NCBI RefSeq assembly: GCF_048128805.1
Contig: NC_135998.1
Coordinates: 16,568,156-16,632,155 of the forward strand
Direction of reading: 5' to 3'
DNA length: 64,000 nt
DNA from: Centroberyx gerrardi
Lineage: Eukaryota; Chordata; Actinopteri; Beryciformes; Berycidae
This document shows, piece by piece, positions 13,840 through 37,720 of the stretch (the first letter of the stretch is position 1; each line of letters opens with the position of its first letter). The notes beneath the pieces were generated by a model. It was given only the letters and a program-made list of their open reading frames with translations, was not told the origin of the DNA and made no database searches. The translations under genes were made by a program, and so were the position numbers.

Positions 13840-13964
13840 CAGAATTTGACGTCCACAGCCAACCACAGGATTTGGGTGTTGCTCGAGAACTGGAAGGGGA
13901 GGATTTCTTCAGTGTGGTGGACCACTGCACAAGCCACATCTCCTGCATCTATACAGAAGGGTGA
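1208..13964 (+). CDS. glis3: glis3, Gli-similar Kruppel-like zinc-finger transcription factor (5' partial, 9 coding exons)
   Basis: Nuclear zinc-finger activator/repressor needed for pancreatic beta cell, thyroid and kidney development and linked to primary cilia. Exons: 1208-1406, 1497-2670, 8723-8884, 9082-9192, 10757-10898, 11081-11153, 12782-12939, 13555-13728, 13843-13964; frames join without a break. Seen: a serine/proline-rich N-terminal part containing the GLI/GLIS-shared block [13 protein letters not shown] followed by [15 protein letters not shown], a YGH motif (1942-1950) of the kind bound by SUFU, five C2H2 fingers (about 2461-9170), and a C-terminus ending in YTEG as in vertebrate GLIS3. 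The post-finger segment [12 protein letters not shown] and the neighbour rfx3 favour GLIS3 over GLIS1. Human GLIS3 has further N-terminal coding exons, so this gene starts outside the window. An ATG at 1162 is in frame but probably lies in intron. The C-terminal activation region looks shorter than in human. Confidence 0.93.
1497..2670 (+). CDS. glis3: glis3 large exon: N-terminal conserved region, zinc fingers 1-2 and start of 3
   Basis: 1,174-nt exon after TTTCAG, ending at AAGTGCACG|GTATAC. It encodes [16 protein letters not shown], the [13 protein letters not shown] block, [28 protein letters not shown], a Pro/His-rich linker, then finger 1 (from about 2461, long C-to-H spacing) and finger 2 (from about 2566). 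The first cysteine of finger 3 is at 2665. Reading continues open for 66 nt past the donor, but the finger-3 homology stops there, so the extension is intron. Confidence 0.95.
2671..8722 (+). other. glis3: glis3 intron, about 6 kb
   Basis: No coding exon recognised. It contains A17 near 3590, (CA)15 at 5440-5470, an AG-rich tract at 6321-6368, and a probable copy of a dispersed repeat at 5746-5858. The block 3040-3420 has balanced, complex sequence with several ATTA/TAAT cores and may be a conserved enhancer. The remainder is AT-rich and shows nothing I can name. Confidence 0.6.
8723..8884 (+). CDS. glis3: glis3 exon: zinc fingers 3-4
   Basis: 162-nt phase-0 exon between TTACAG and GTGAGT. 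It encodes [20 protein letters not shown] and the linker HTGEKPY, then finger 4 with [20 protein letters not shown] and the junction HLDT|KPYAC. These are near-identical to the fingers of vertebrate GLIS3. Confidence 0.97.
8993..9047 (+). repeat. (GT)27 microsatellite
   Basis: Uninterrupted GT dinucleotide run in the glis3 intron, ending 34 bp before the zinc-finger-5 exon. Confidence 0.99.
9082..9192 (+). CDS. glis3: glis3 exon: zinc finger 5
   Basis: 111-nt exon with strong donor GTAAGT, coding [20 protein letters not shown] and the basic tail [10 protein letters not shown], which overlaps the nuclear-localisation region of GLIS proteins. Its acceptor GTGCAG is preceded 34 bp upstream by a 55-bp (GT)n run. 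Confidence 0.97.
10268..10535 (+). mobile_element. degenerate non-LTR retrotransposon (LINE) fragment
   Basis: Broken frames read [13 protein letters not shown] then about [10 protein letters not shown], matching the (L)HWLP(V)xFRIDFK...LNGLAP signature at the C-terminal end of fish L2/Rex-type reverse transcriptases. Frameshifts are present and no intact ORF remains. It lies in a glis3 intron. The boundaries are approximate. Confidence 0.5.
10757..10898 (+). CDS. glis3: glis3 exon after zinc fingers
   Basis: 142-nt exon after CTCTAG, donor GTACAT. It encodes [20 protein letters not shown], which follows the LRSSTELHPDLLTDCLTVQ pattern of human GLIS3, then a Ser/Pro-rich stretch. It ends one base into a codon. 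Confidence 0.9.
11081..11153 (+). CDS. glis3: glis3 short C-terminal exon (73 nt)
   Basis: After TGCTCCTCAG, donor GTACTC. It codes [20 protein letters not shown] then QDNYR, corresponding to the human segment ending SNYSSR. The phase fits both neighbours. Confidence 0.85.
12782..12939 (+). CDS. glis3: glis3 C-terminal exon (proline/glutamine-rich)
   Basis: 158-nt open frame between ACATTTCAG and GTACTC, encoding [20 protein letters not shown] followed by a Pro/Gln-rich run. An alternative acceptor CACCAG 27 nt downstream is also in frame. The phase matches the flanking exons; homology in this fast-evolving part is weak. Confidence 0.75.
13555..13728 (+). CDS. glis3: glis3 penultimate coding exon
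   Basis: 174-nt exon between CATCTGTAG and GTGATG, keeping the frame into the last exon. It encodes [20 protein letters not shown] and continues Ser/Thr-rich, with an [14 protein letters not shown] segment. It belongs to the C-terminal transactivation region. Confidence 0.8.
13806..13836 (+). repeat. (TG)n forming the pyrimidine-poor acceptor of the last glis3 exon
   Basis: A 31-bp TG run ends six bases before the exon, followed only by ATGCAG, so it occupies the place of a polypyrimidine tract. Confidence 0.95.
13843..13964 (+). CDS. glis3: glis3 last coding exon and stop
   Basis: 122 nt ending in TGA at 13962-13964. It encodes [20 protein letters not shown] plus a final G, the counterpart of the human DRCPSQLSSVYTEG terminus. 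Only the AG at 13841-13842 gives the right frame; the two downstream CAGs shift it. Confidence 0.93.
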
Positions 13965-14645
13965 CATGATTCGATTGTGGAAGACCTGTGGGTCGCTTTC
14001 CCTTGCACTATTTTGTGTCCCCGATCGATTTAAGTCAAATGCTTATTAGGAGGGACACATGAATGCCTCTGCACGCTGGCTGCAGAGTGGTGCTGTGACA
14101 TCAAGCTGAATATTTGATGATGAAGCAGGTTAAGATGCTCCTTAGAAAAAATAGAAGAAGGGACTGACTTTCTTACATTCTTCATACAGGTCTTTTTTTG
14201 TTTGACTTAATCCATGTAAATGTACTATCTGACTCTACGCACTGGCTTTTCATGTCTCCATAATCAATGATATTAACCACAGAGCCTGCAGGATTTTAAT
14301 GTTTACTTGGATTCTCCAATTTTTACTACAGTTGTATAACATATAGTACTTTGTGTAGTTTCTTGTGACATTTTGCACAGTACTCTTACAATGCAATCAA
14401 AGAAAAGTACATAAAGGATCATTTATTATGCTTTTGTTAGAGCCATGTCACTGTAACTATAGTAACAAGAACGCCTTACCATGTCGCTGTAATATGCATA
14501 GAGATAACCACGTTGTTACATGCATTAAATGTTGTGCTATCAGTGTTTTTGTGCCTAGGCTATGAGACAGATTTGTGTTAACTTTTAAATATATTTGGGA
14601 GAAATCAAGACAAAGAAATAAATCTTTTGCACTCCTTTTGTCAAA
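13965..14645 (+). other. glis3: glis3 3' UTR
   Basis: Non-coding, AT-rich sequence from the stop to about 20 nt beyond a canonical AATAAA at 14617-14622. Longer alternative 3' ends cannot be excluded. Confidence 0.6.
14617..14622 (+). terminator. glis3 polyadenylation signal AATAAA
   Basis: First canonical hexamer after the stop, followed by a T-rich element (CTTTTGTC) within 30 nt. Confidence 0.6.
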
Positions 14646-17600
14646 CCTTATTTGTTTTATTTGTAGTTTTTAGTTGAAGACATTCTGAACTCTGTCTTGT
14701 AGATTAGCTCCTGGTAGCATTATTTACAAGGCAATACTTCCACCATACATCCCGTATCTCCTTGTAAATTATATGGAGCAGATGCACAAAGGAAGCACAA
14801 TGCGATGTGTAATGCACCTGAACACATGACTAGAGCCAAGACACTCATTAACTATCAATTTCAACTCATTTTTCTACAAACCTTTAAGGACACAAACAAC
14901 ACAACTTAGTGGAAAATATGTTTGAATGCAGATTGTGGAAGAGGTGTAATGACTTGCCCAAAACAGTTTAAATTAACAGTGAAAAGATATTTGTGGCTGT
15001 TGAAAAGAGTCATTTTATGAAATGGATTATTATTGTGCAGCTCATGAACCAGGTCGTTATTGGCAGAGATTCACTGATTTATTTGTGGCTCTCCAAAATA
15101 ATTCAAAAAATAGTGCAGTTGGCATCAATCACATGGATTTCTAGACGTCTCTATGTAGGGCAGTAGTTGATAAACATGTCTTGCAGCATATCACATCTCT
15201 AATACATTTATAAGGTCTCTCTTGGTCCTAACACACATTAAACTCATTTAAGTGCTTAAGCTAGTCTCAGTGAGTATTTAGGCTACCTCATAAAGCCAAA
15301 ATAAGAAGAACATAGAGGGCCTACGCTGCACTAGCAATCTAAATAATTTTCAACACTGAAAATCTGAGGGAAAAATAACGTAAATGTAAATCACAGACGT
15401 TGTCAGCAATCACTGATGTGTAGCTGAAGAGTATGAAATACCTTTTACATGTCCACCAGGTATCACTCTTCACAGTGCTAGATTTTCCTTATTTTAAACT
15501 GAAACGACAAACTGTTTTAGTTTTTAAAAAAATAATCTTTTAAGAAAAGAGGATCATGCATCAGATAGGTTTTCAGTAGTTGCTTAGCAACAACAGCTTC
15601 CCCAAAGCATCTGTTTAGCACTGCTAACCAAAAAGGTGGTGCCCAGTGAACACAGGTGGTTGGTTAGGCTTTGTGTCCACTGGAAACCTCTTTACATTTC
15701 TGTCTTTGTTTTATTATTTTCAATGAAAAAGTTTGGGTTAGGGTTAAGTTGCTGTTTTTAGTGCTCAGTGTGCCAAGTGCTATAGGGTAAAATATTTTAA
15801 CTTGTAAGGGCGCCATGCTGTAAATGGGTATTCAATCATTTCATAGTCGTAGCCATGACAGAGCTTTTCTACATATATGCACCTCTTTGGCACTACTAAA
15901 CAAAAATATAAAAGGCCTATTTGACCCAATATAATTTGGTGGCATGATCATCATCTGAGCTGGATCATCTGAAGTCTGTTCCTGCTTAAATCCTAAATCA
16001 GAAAGGCAGCCTACAGGTGCAGCTAACACGTTTGTAGGATTGAAAAGAAAGAAAACTCCTGAAGTCAACAAATAGCGAGTTACTTAATCTTTGTTGACTC
16101 ATTAAACCCTTAAATCAAGCTACATCAACAAACTAGTTGATTGAAACTGAATTTACATTCACTTAGTGAGAAGATGCTGAATAGCCTAGATATTCACCAG
16201 TGGTGTTTTTTGTGAACTGGGAGGCCTACTGTTCTTCTTGAATATATTTAAATGGAACTGTAAAGGCAATTGGTAACTGTAAAAACTTCCTGTAAAAGTT
16301 TCCTTGCGGTAATATCCAGAGACCTCTCTTTGAATGCTGGCCACACCTATGATGCCATCACATTAATAATGACAATTTTCAGTTAAATGACAAATCGTGT
16401 GGCAATAATTGAAGATTAAAAAAAACATTTTGCTGAAACCACCTATTGCTTGCCCCAAATGACAGGTTGAGAATCAAATCAGGAACATTTATTTATTCTG
16501 AATCCTGAAGACAGGTGTTAATAACACAATCAACTAACTACATTCTTTAGGTAAAATGGCATATGCATTAGGAGAGGTTAAATAGCCAATAAGAAAGTAC
16601 AAGGAAGGTGATAATCATGGTCCAAAAATACATAGTGCTGAAGAATAACTAAGAATGACATTCACCCCTGGCCTATCTAGCCAACTGGCCTGGTGAATAA
16701 GACAGACTGGGCCCTGTGCACGCTGTATACTTTCTGACTGCAATGTGTGAGATGGTTACAAGTACGATGATTCATGTAAACACCTAGTAACAGCTGTGAT
16801 GTATAACAGGAAAGTGAAAAATGTTAATATCATTCTGTAATCAAAATATGGAAATGAGCTTTTGACAGGTGGCAATCATCCAATCAGCATGCATTTTAAG
16901 TGCTATGTCCACGCTCACCATGCCAGCTTTGCTCCCTTTGTCTTCCAGCCTTTCCATTTATTGCATCATTCAACATAACATGAACCTCCACACCAGCTCC
17001 CCTTTACAACAGAAGGACCTTGAAAAGACTGAGAATGAAAGAGAGGAAGTTAGGTTTTCAACGAACGGCAAAATGCTATGAGCAGTCCCAACATGTCTGG
17101 AGAACAGAACTGACCTTCTCTCTCAAACCTGAGAGGACAGAAATTAAATGCAGTGAAATTTGTTTAGATCTTTGAAGACCAAATTACACTGAAATTCATA
17201 TGATTTCTGGCTAGTGAGTGAAACCAGCTGTTTCAGCCTGATTTCGTGAAATTCAAAAGCACCTGTGTTAAAAGGAACATTAACATCTCTCTAATAGGGA
17301 AAAATGGTCATTGGTCATTAAGCTGGAGACAGAGAAAAAGAAAGGAAAACAAAAGAAAAACACCCAGGAGTCATTTTGGATGGACAAAGACCAAAATGGG
17401 TTCACATATGATACATAGAGCGAATAGAAACTGAAGTTGCCCTGTATGGCAGGTCCTGTCCTGAGCCCCGCTGCAAAACTTCTGGTCTCCAAACAACAAC
17501 AGACATATCTATGAACCATATCTAAACCTATCCCTCTCTCCAGCCATAAGACAAATAAACCTATCTTCACAATCTTACAACAGAGTAGCATTAGGCCTAC

Positions 17601-18200
17601 AGCAAATAATGAAATCACCTTCAAAAGAAAATGAAGCATCATCAATAATGCCAGGCTATACCACTATATTGGTATAGCGCATCTTAGACAATAAATGTTA
17701 AATAAATGGTCCAAAATAAACATACATGGAGGACTTGCACTGTCTCCATTAAGGCCCTCTCAGCATAAAGGAAACAGAACCAGAATAAACCTACAGCATC
17801 TTGAAAACAACTTGATACCCAAGTACCAAGCCTTAACACGACTGTAATGCAGGCAGCTATTGTTTGTATTGCGTATGGAGGATGCGGGCGGTGTCTTTAA
17901 ATCGTGAGGACCATAACTTAAACAAATCTCTGACTTTATTGCGACATCCTGGAAAATGTTATTTACGCCTGATGCGTTCAAAGTCGCCAAATAAATCAGA
18001 TCGAATTTAATACATGGCTCGGATTTTTTGGCTTCATGCATAACATGGAATTGAAAACAAAACATTACTGAGAGCTACCTTTAGAAAGCACGGTATGAAA
18101 CCACTCAAATGTGCATTTAGGTTTAATTTTATTTCCGTTACCCATCCCTAAGACTGTAATAAGGCTGTAACACTGTAAATGTGCTTTAATCTCCTCCCAC
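14646..18200. other. glis3-rfx3 intergenic region
   Basis: About 3.5 kb without a supportable gene. It is mostly AT-rich single-copy-looking sequence. It includes an X-box-like palindrome (15579-15591). Short open frames here have no recognisable domain or splice support. Confidence 0.6.
15579..15591. promoter_or_regulatory. X-box-like palindrome GTTGCTTAGCAAC
   Basis: Two RFX half-sites facing each other with a 1-nt spacer fit the RYYNYY-N(1-3)-RRNRAC X-box consensus. It lies about 2.6 kb upstream of the probable rfx3 promoter. Function is inferred. Confidence 0.4.
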
Positions 18201-18400
18201 CACCAGCAGCAGGCAGGTTAGGTTGCGCGCGCCCGGTGAGTTTTATAGCAACTGTTGCCCAGTGAGGCAGCGCCATAGTCACCGTAGTCCTGGCGACTGT
18301 AACCCACCAACAACAACCTCTCGTTCCATCATTACCACCTCCTCCACCATCCTCATCTTCATCAACCAGTCCTCAGCCCAGGTTTGAATAACTTCTTTAT
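18190..18400 (+). promoter_or_regulatory. rfx3: probable rfx3 promoter and untranslated first exon
   Basis: Local CpG-rich patch (GCGCGCGCCCGG at about 18,225) in otherwise AT-rich DNA, followed by a CCA/CCT-rich unstructured leader typical of a fish 5' UTR. Possible splice donor CAG|GTTTGA at 18381/18382, which is weak. The first coding exon of rfx3 (23691) has only five untranslated bases before ATG, so an upstream non-coding exon is required. Everted RFX half-sites AGCAACTGTTGCC sit at 18247-18259. The TSS is not determined. Confidence 0.45.
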
Positions 18401-20799
18401 TATCAGTTAGCATATTTTCAAGTCCCCGCTTGCTTTGAGGTTTTATTTCTTTATTAAGGTGATGTTAACGCGTAAGTTTTTTGTCTGCTGCTGAATCTAG
18501 GCTCGGTGAATAGCTGGTTAGTTTGCTAGCTAGGGTGTTTCTTTGTAACATGCTAGCTGGCTAGCTAACGTTGCCTAGATAACCACAGTTGTAAGAGGTC
18601 CTACACGCTAGCAATGTGTCCATTCACAACTCTTTATGGCAAAAAGTAATCCGGAGATGGTTCGCTTGGAATAGAGAGGGTTTGCAATAGATTTGTTAAA
18701 ACTTACTGATGCTGAATAGCACAGGTCTATGCTAGCCATTGATGCTAGCTGGTCAGCTGGAGAAGGAGCAGGTGTCTGTTGTTGCTAGGTTGCTAGCCAG
18801 CGTTGCCTTCTTACAATGCATGTTGGTGCCTCATTTTCAGCTAATGTTACGTTCATAATGTAAGTTTTGACTTCCAGGTGGTTCAGATCTTGTCGGTTAT
18901 ACGAACGGAATAACGTCGACCAGTAATAGAAAGTGCTATTAGGTAGCCTTCCCATACAGTAATTGCTATTGACAATAGCTAAGCCATTACTTTCCCTTTT
19001 GTCTTAGGGAGCAAGATAGCTTGCTAGCTATCCATCTACCCTCTTTGTGGCACCAGATAGCTATGATAAGCTAACGTTTGCTAGCTTGCAGCTGGTCTGC
19101 ATTGAAAAAACACATGCTTGGCTAGAATTAAAATGCTTATTATCCATTTTATCCTGTATTAATTCGTTATTCAATATTGTGACGGCTATATTCTAAAACT
19201 GAGCTTGATAATGTCAGGCCATGTCCCATGTCCACCATAGCTGCAATACAGGTATAGGCCAGAATAAATGAATATCGTTAAATAAATTGATGTTAAATTT
19301 GTGTGTGTGTGTGCGTTTGTGTGTTTGTTTGTGTGTGTGCGCGTGCGTGCGTGGATTTGCCAGTGTGCGCAAGACAGGGAGCGAGAGAAAGTGTGTATTC
19401 AAGCGAGCATGACACTAAGAGGGGCAACACAGACACACAAAACGTGATTTCCCGCAAATGACTTTTAATTTAAAACAAAGATCTAATTTGGCATCTGGCA
19501 GCACAGTAGTAACGTTAGGTTAATTGCTAAATTTTGTCCCAAAAATAATTTTTAGCCTCACTTGAATTGGGGAAGAACATATACATTTCAGTCAAAGGTG
19601 CTGTATTCGTTTTCCTCATACTGGAATTAGGGAACTTAATCCCATCATTTCAGTACCTATGGATGGGTTGATTCTGCGCTTGTGGAGCTAAAGCCTTCAG
19701 GTTTCTTAATGTTGCATCACAATTATTCTCTGGTCCATTGGGTCTCCTGTGCAATTGCAGCCTCCGATTCCCTTTAGGGGAGAGAACAGGTGTGTGTGTG
19801 TGTGTGTGTGTGTGTGTTGAGAGGTGGGAGGGGGGCAGGTGCACACTGAGCAGTGGTGGGACTCCTGACCAACTAGGCCTGCCTGTATGAGTCAACCAAG
19901 TACAACTATTCAACAGTAAATAAACCAAGAAGACTGACCACTGTCATTTCAGATATTTGTTTTTCTTACTAATTCCATCTCAGTTGTGAATTTTGGATCT
20001 TTAACTACTCCAATAGTAAGTCTATTGTATGAGAAAGGCTTTTCAATTTCCTGCAAGAGGAAGCCTGATAATGCTGGACATGCAGATCATACAATTGACT
20101 TGACTACACAGAGCCCAAAATAATATCTGAAATGTATTGTTCTATTAGCATTTTATTCAAAAATACATGCCTAGTTATGTCATGCTTTTTAGTGTGCAGA
20201 AAGCATAGAAAAAGCATCCCCCCCTTCTCCCCTCCCTCTCACACACACACACACACACACGCACATGCACACAAAACAGGATGTTGCTAGTTATCAGATC
20301 ATGTTACCACTTACCTGTAGTCAGGTAGGGCAGAAATAGTACCATGCCACCTGCTGCCTGGATCCTGTTGCATTTCCAATCACTTAAAGAGGGGCTGATT
20401 AATTCAATTATTCAGTCATCCATTTTCATGGCTTAGCAGAATACAACATGCTTGGTCTGTTATTTGCTTCAGCCTGCCAGCCATAATGTGTCTTGTTGAT
20501 GAAACAGGAGACTTAAAGGTCCACGCTTGTTCAGTAAAGCCTTACGCCACATCTGGCTGGTTTAGGCTCAATAGGCTACATAATGGAGCTGCTGTGGTAG
20601 ATATGGTTTGTTGTGATGCTCCAGGAAACTGACACAGACCTATGTGGGCATAGGCTAACATCTGAGTAAGTGATGGAAACTAGCTTTGCTATTCTTACTT
20701 TGTTTTATTAGCACAACTAACAGTATAGTGCTGATGTTTTGATGTAATAAGTCTTTGACATCAAGCTCAACAGCAGCAGTCATATATATCAACAGTCAC

Positions 20800-20927
20800 T
20801 CCCAATCTTTATCATAACCTGAAAACCCAGCTCTTCAAGAAATATTTCACGTCCCCCCCCCCTTCAAAGCCCCATCACATCGCCCTCTCTCCTATTTTCC
20901 TCCTCTACTAGTACCTGATCATGGCTT

Positions 20928-20930
<3 letters not shown>
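20800..20930 (+). mobile_element. short LINE 3'-ORF remnant
   Basis: The reading LKTQLFKKYF resembles the LKTxLF motif at the very C-terminus of fish L2/Rex-like ORF2 proteins. Downstream sequence is C-rich then (TG)n(AG)n. Short and unproven. Confidence 0.3.
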
Positions 20931-20973
<43 letters not shown>

Positions 20974-20975
20974 GT
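20927..20975 (+). repeat. compound (TG)n(AG)n microsatellite
   Basis: TG repeats pass directly into AG repeats. A similar compound repeat recurs at 39263-39298 in the rfx3 3' UTR. Confidence 0.97.
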
Positions 20976-22026
20976 GTACTTGTCAACTGTTTTCCCTGGC
21001 TTTTATTCCTTTACCTAGCACTTCATCTTCCTCCTCCATCATACATGATCATTCTAGGGACACTGAAATAATTGTTATATCTGGTAGTTGTGACTTTGAA
21101 CCTTGTGCTCCTTACTATTTGTTGCTTGTAATGTTGGCAAGAGGGATTGAGGAGAGGAAATGCAGGGCAAAATGTTGCCCTCCTTGGTGGCTTTTGTTCC
21201 TCTGTGTCTTTGTAGGGCTTGCACTTGCTCAGTGGAGCACAGCGTTTAAGTGGGCCACAAGGGAGTGCCTGAATGGGGAGGCAGGAGGAGGTGTGTGTGT
21301 GGAGGGGGTTGGGGTGAGGCAGCAGGAGTGTGTTGTGATGCAGGGGCTCTTTTTTCACTCCTCGATTAGGTGGACTCAGTTGGGGCCATGCACTCCAGCT
21401 TTCAAACAGCACCATGGAATAGAAGTCTCCACATTCTCCTTCTCTCCACAAGTCCTTTTTTTAGCATTGGAAAATAGCAGGCTGAAGGCTACAGTTTGAC
21501 ACTGCATGGTACAACATTTTTATCAGTTAGGTTGCCTGCATCCCATGGCTTTTACACTTTTGTCAGGGCTATGGAGTTTGCAGTGTAATGTAGTACATTG
21601 GTTTTGCATAAAAATGGTAACATAAGTCTAATTAGGCATAAATTATCATCAAACTGAGTGCTCTATAAATGGTAAAAGAAACAAATCTTCATAGTGTGAT
21701 ACCAGCTTGCCATATTCTAGTGAAAAGATTGTTCTAATTTACTGTATCTTATGATCACAAAATAGAAATATTTGAATGTCTAGAAATGATTTGTCCGCCA
21801 TACACAGCCAGTGTGTTAGCAAAGCCTGCAGACAGTCTAGCACTGGCCTGCTGACATGTTTGTCTGATACATACAGGTGTCTCTCTACTCAGGACAGTCA
21901 TGGTGGGGGCAGAAGCATTAATAAATATCAGAACCCCTGTATGTAAAAAAAAAAAAAAAGACAAATTAAAAAAAGGTGATTTTCCTGCTGCCCTGCACTG
22001 CCTTACACTATCAGTGCACCTGGAAT

Positions 22027-22393
22027 TAGGGCTGCACGATATGGTAAAAAAAATCATATTGCGATTATTTTGACAGATATTACGATTGCGATATGATTCA
22101 CGATTAGTGTGAATGATCATTTTTGCATCACAATTTTCTTTTTCACTGAAAAAACTATTAAAATCATGATGATGTGACATTTGTTGGGGTCTGTACCAAA
22201 GAAACATGTTTTTTTACATCTGGAGAACAAGATCTGTAGGCCAGGGCATCTCTGCAGCACTACAGTACTTCATTTATAATGGTGATTTGTCACACATTTT
22301 ACCTTTATCAAAAAATTGTAGCTTCTGCGATTTGGATATTGCACTTGGCTATAATGCGATTTAGATAATATTTCGATTAATTGTTCAGCCCTA
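22027..22393. mobile_element. hAT-type MITE with 8-bp target duplication
   Basis: 367-bp element opening TAGGGCTGCACGAT and closing with CAGCCCTA; the inverse of the end reads TAGGGCTGAACAAT. It is flanked on both sides by a perfect 8-bp direct repeat CCTGGAAT (22019-22026 and 22394-22401), the target-site length of hAT elements. The interior is AT-rich and rich in GATT/CGAT words, with no coding capacity. Non-autonomous. Confidence 0.85.
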
Positions 22394-23695
22394 CCTGGAA
22401 TGATTAATACAGCTTTTTAGTCCAACTTTAAGGTTAGTTAGCCCAAGCCTGTATGAAGACAGAGCGCTTAGCCCAACAAAACACCTGTATGATATTGAAG
22501 ATAAATGAGTGGGTCAGGCTGCCCCTGGAGAGATTCAGAGCTGTTAGGAGACCCAGCTTAATTAACCAAGAGAGGCTTGTTGATGGAAACTACGACAGGG
22601 AGGGGGTGGCCTTGCCTCGGCAGTAGCAAGGGTTGGCAGTAGCCATACTATCATTAGCTCACAACTTTTAAGTTCACTGTTGATGTCCCCAGTCATATCC
22701 TCATCTCAGTATAGCTCTGTGACCCAGGTTAGCGACTAGACACAGTCTTAAATCACTGATGCACAATTTAGCCTGACCTTGTGTCAACGTATTTAACGAA
22801 TAGCCTAGTATGAGAAGTGAAGACACTTATAAATAAGAGAACTTGCCAGTTGGACTTAGTATTGATTCAGGAATGTCTATCTCAAATAATGTAAAAGCTG
22901 TAAAAGTGGTGACTGGCAGAGCAAAGAGAAACGGCAGCTATTTGGGGTTTGTTAAATATTAACTTGTTTTATAGCTGTGAACATGGAGACAAGACCATGT
23001 GTCACTGATGCATGAGTCTCTCAGTACATTGAGTACCACAAGGCAGAAACAGGTGCTCGGGTAGCATTGCTCTATAGCCACTTTAGTAGCATTGATTTGG
23101 GCAAAACAGACAAGAGTCTGTGATGAAACCTCATGTCTTTTATTATGGCTAGATTAGTAGCTCATTGAGGCATATTTCCTGTCTTGGCCTAACAAAATCA
23201 TGAGGCTAATTGTTACATCTATTTTCCAGCATTGTGGTATTGCATGTAATCTGTACTGGAAAACATGGTTAAGGAGAGGCTCACAACTTCAAATCAGTGT
23301 TGAGTTATTTAACATAGAGCTGGAATTATTTTGCCAGTGGTCATAAATAATAGGTAGAACAGTACTGTCTACAGGTCATCTCTGTTTGGTCGTTTACTTA
23401 CGGGAAGTTATAAGCCTATCTTTATTATACTCTCAACTTTACAACTGCCAGAAGAATACAAAACCAAGTAGGTGAAAATGGTGTAATCAGTAAAGTGAGC
23501 TTATTAATATTTGCTGTCACTTAGGCCTTGGCTGATGCATTTGCATGTTTTTGATCAAAGTGAGTTTAACATTTTTATCTCCACGAGTTGTTTAGTTGCT
23601 TTTCCTGTTAGACCAACCTGCTCACGGTTTTGTTCTTGGTGTTTATTGATTCAGGCCATCACCTAAGACTGTATTTTCTGTGTCATTCAGGTGCC

Positions 23696-37720
<14,025 letters not shown>

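Larger units (their letters stand above)
18401..23690 (+). other. rfx3: rfx3 intron 1
   Basis: About 5.3 kb. The first 700 bp are rich in GCTAGC and AACGTT words. It holds TG/CA microsatellites (19790-19817, 20240-20260, 20927-20975), a short LINE-like piece near 20,800-20,930 and a hAT-type MITE at 22027-22393. No coding exon seen. Confidence 0.55.

Noticed and set aside
21023..21499. Open frames of 126-142 codons in rfx3 intron 1
   Set aside because: Opposite-strand frames over GT/AG-rich text without homology or splice sites.
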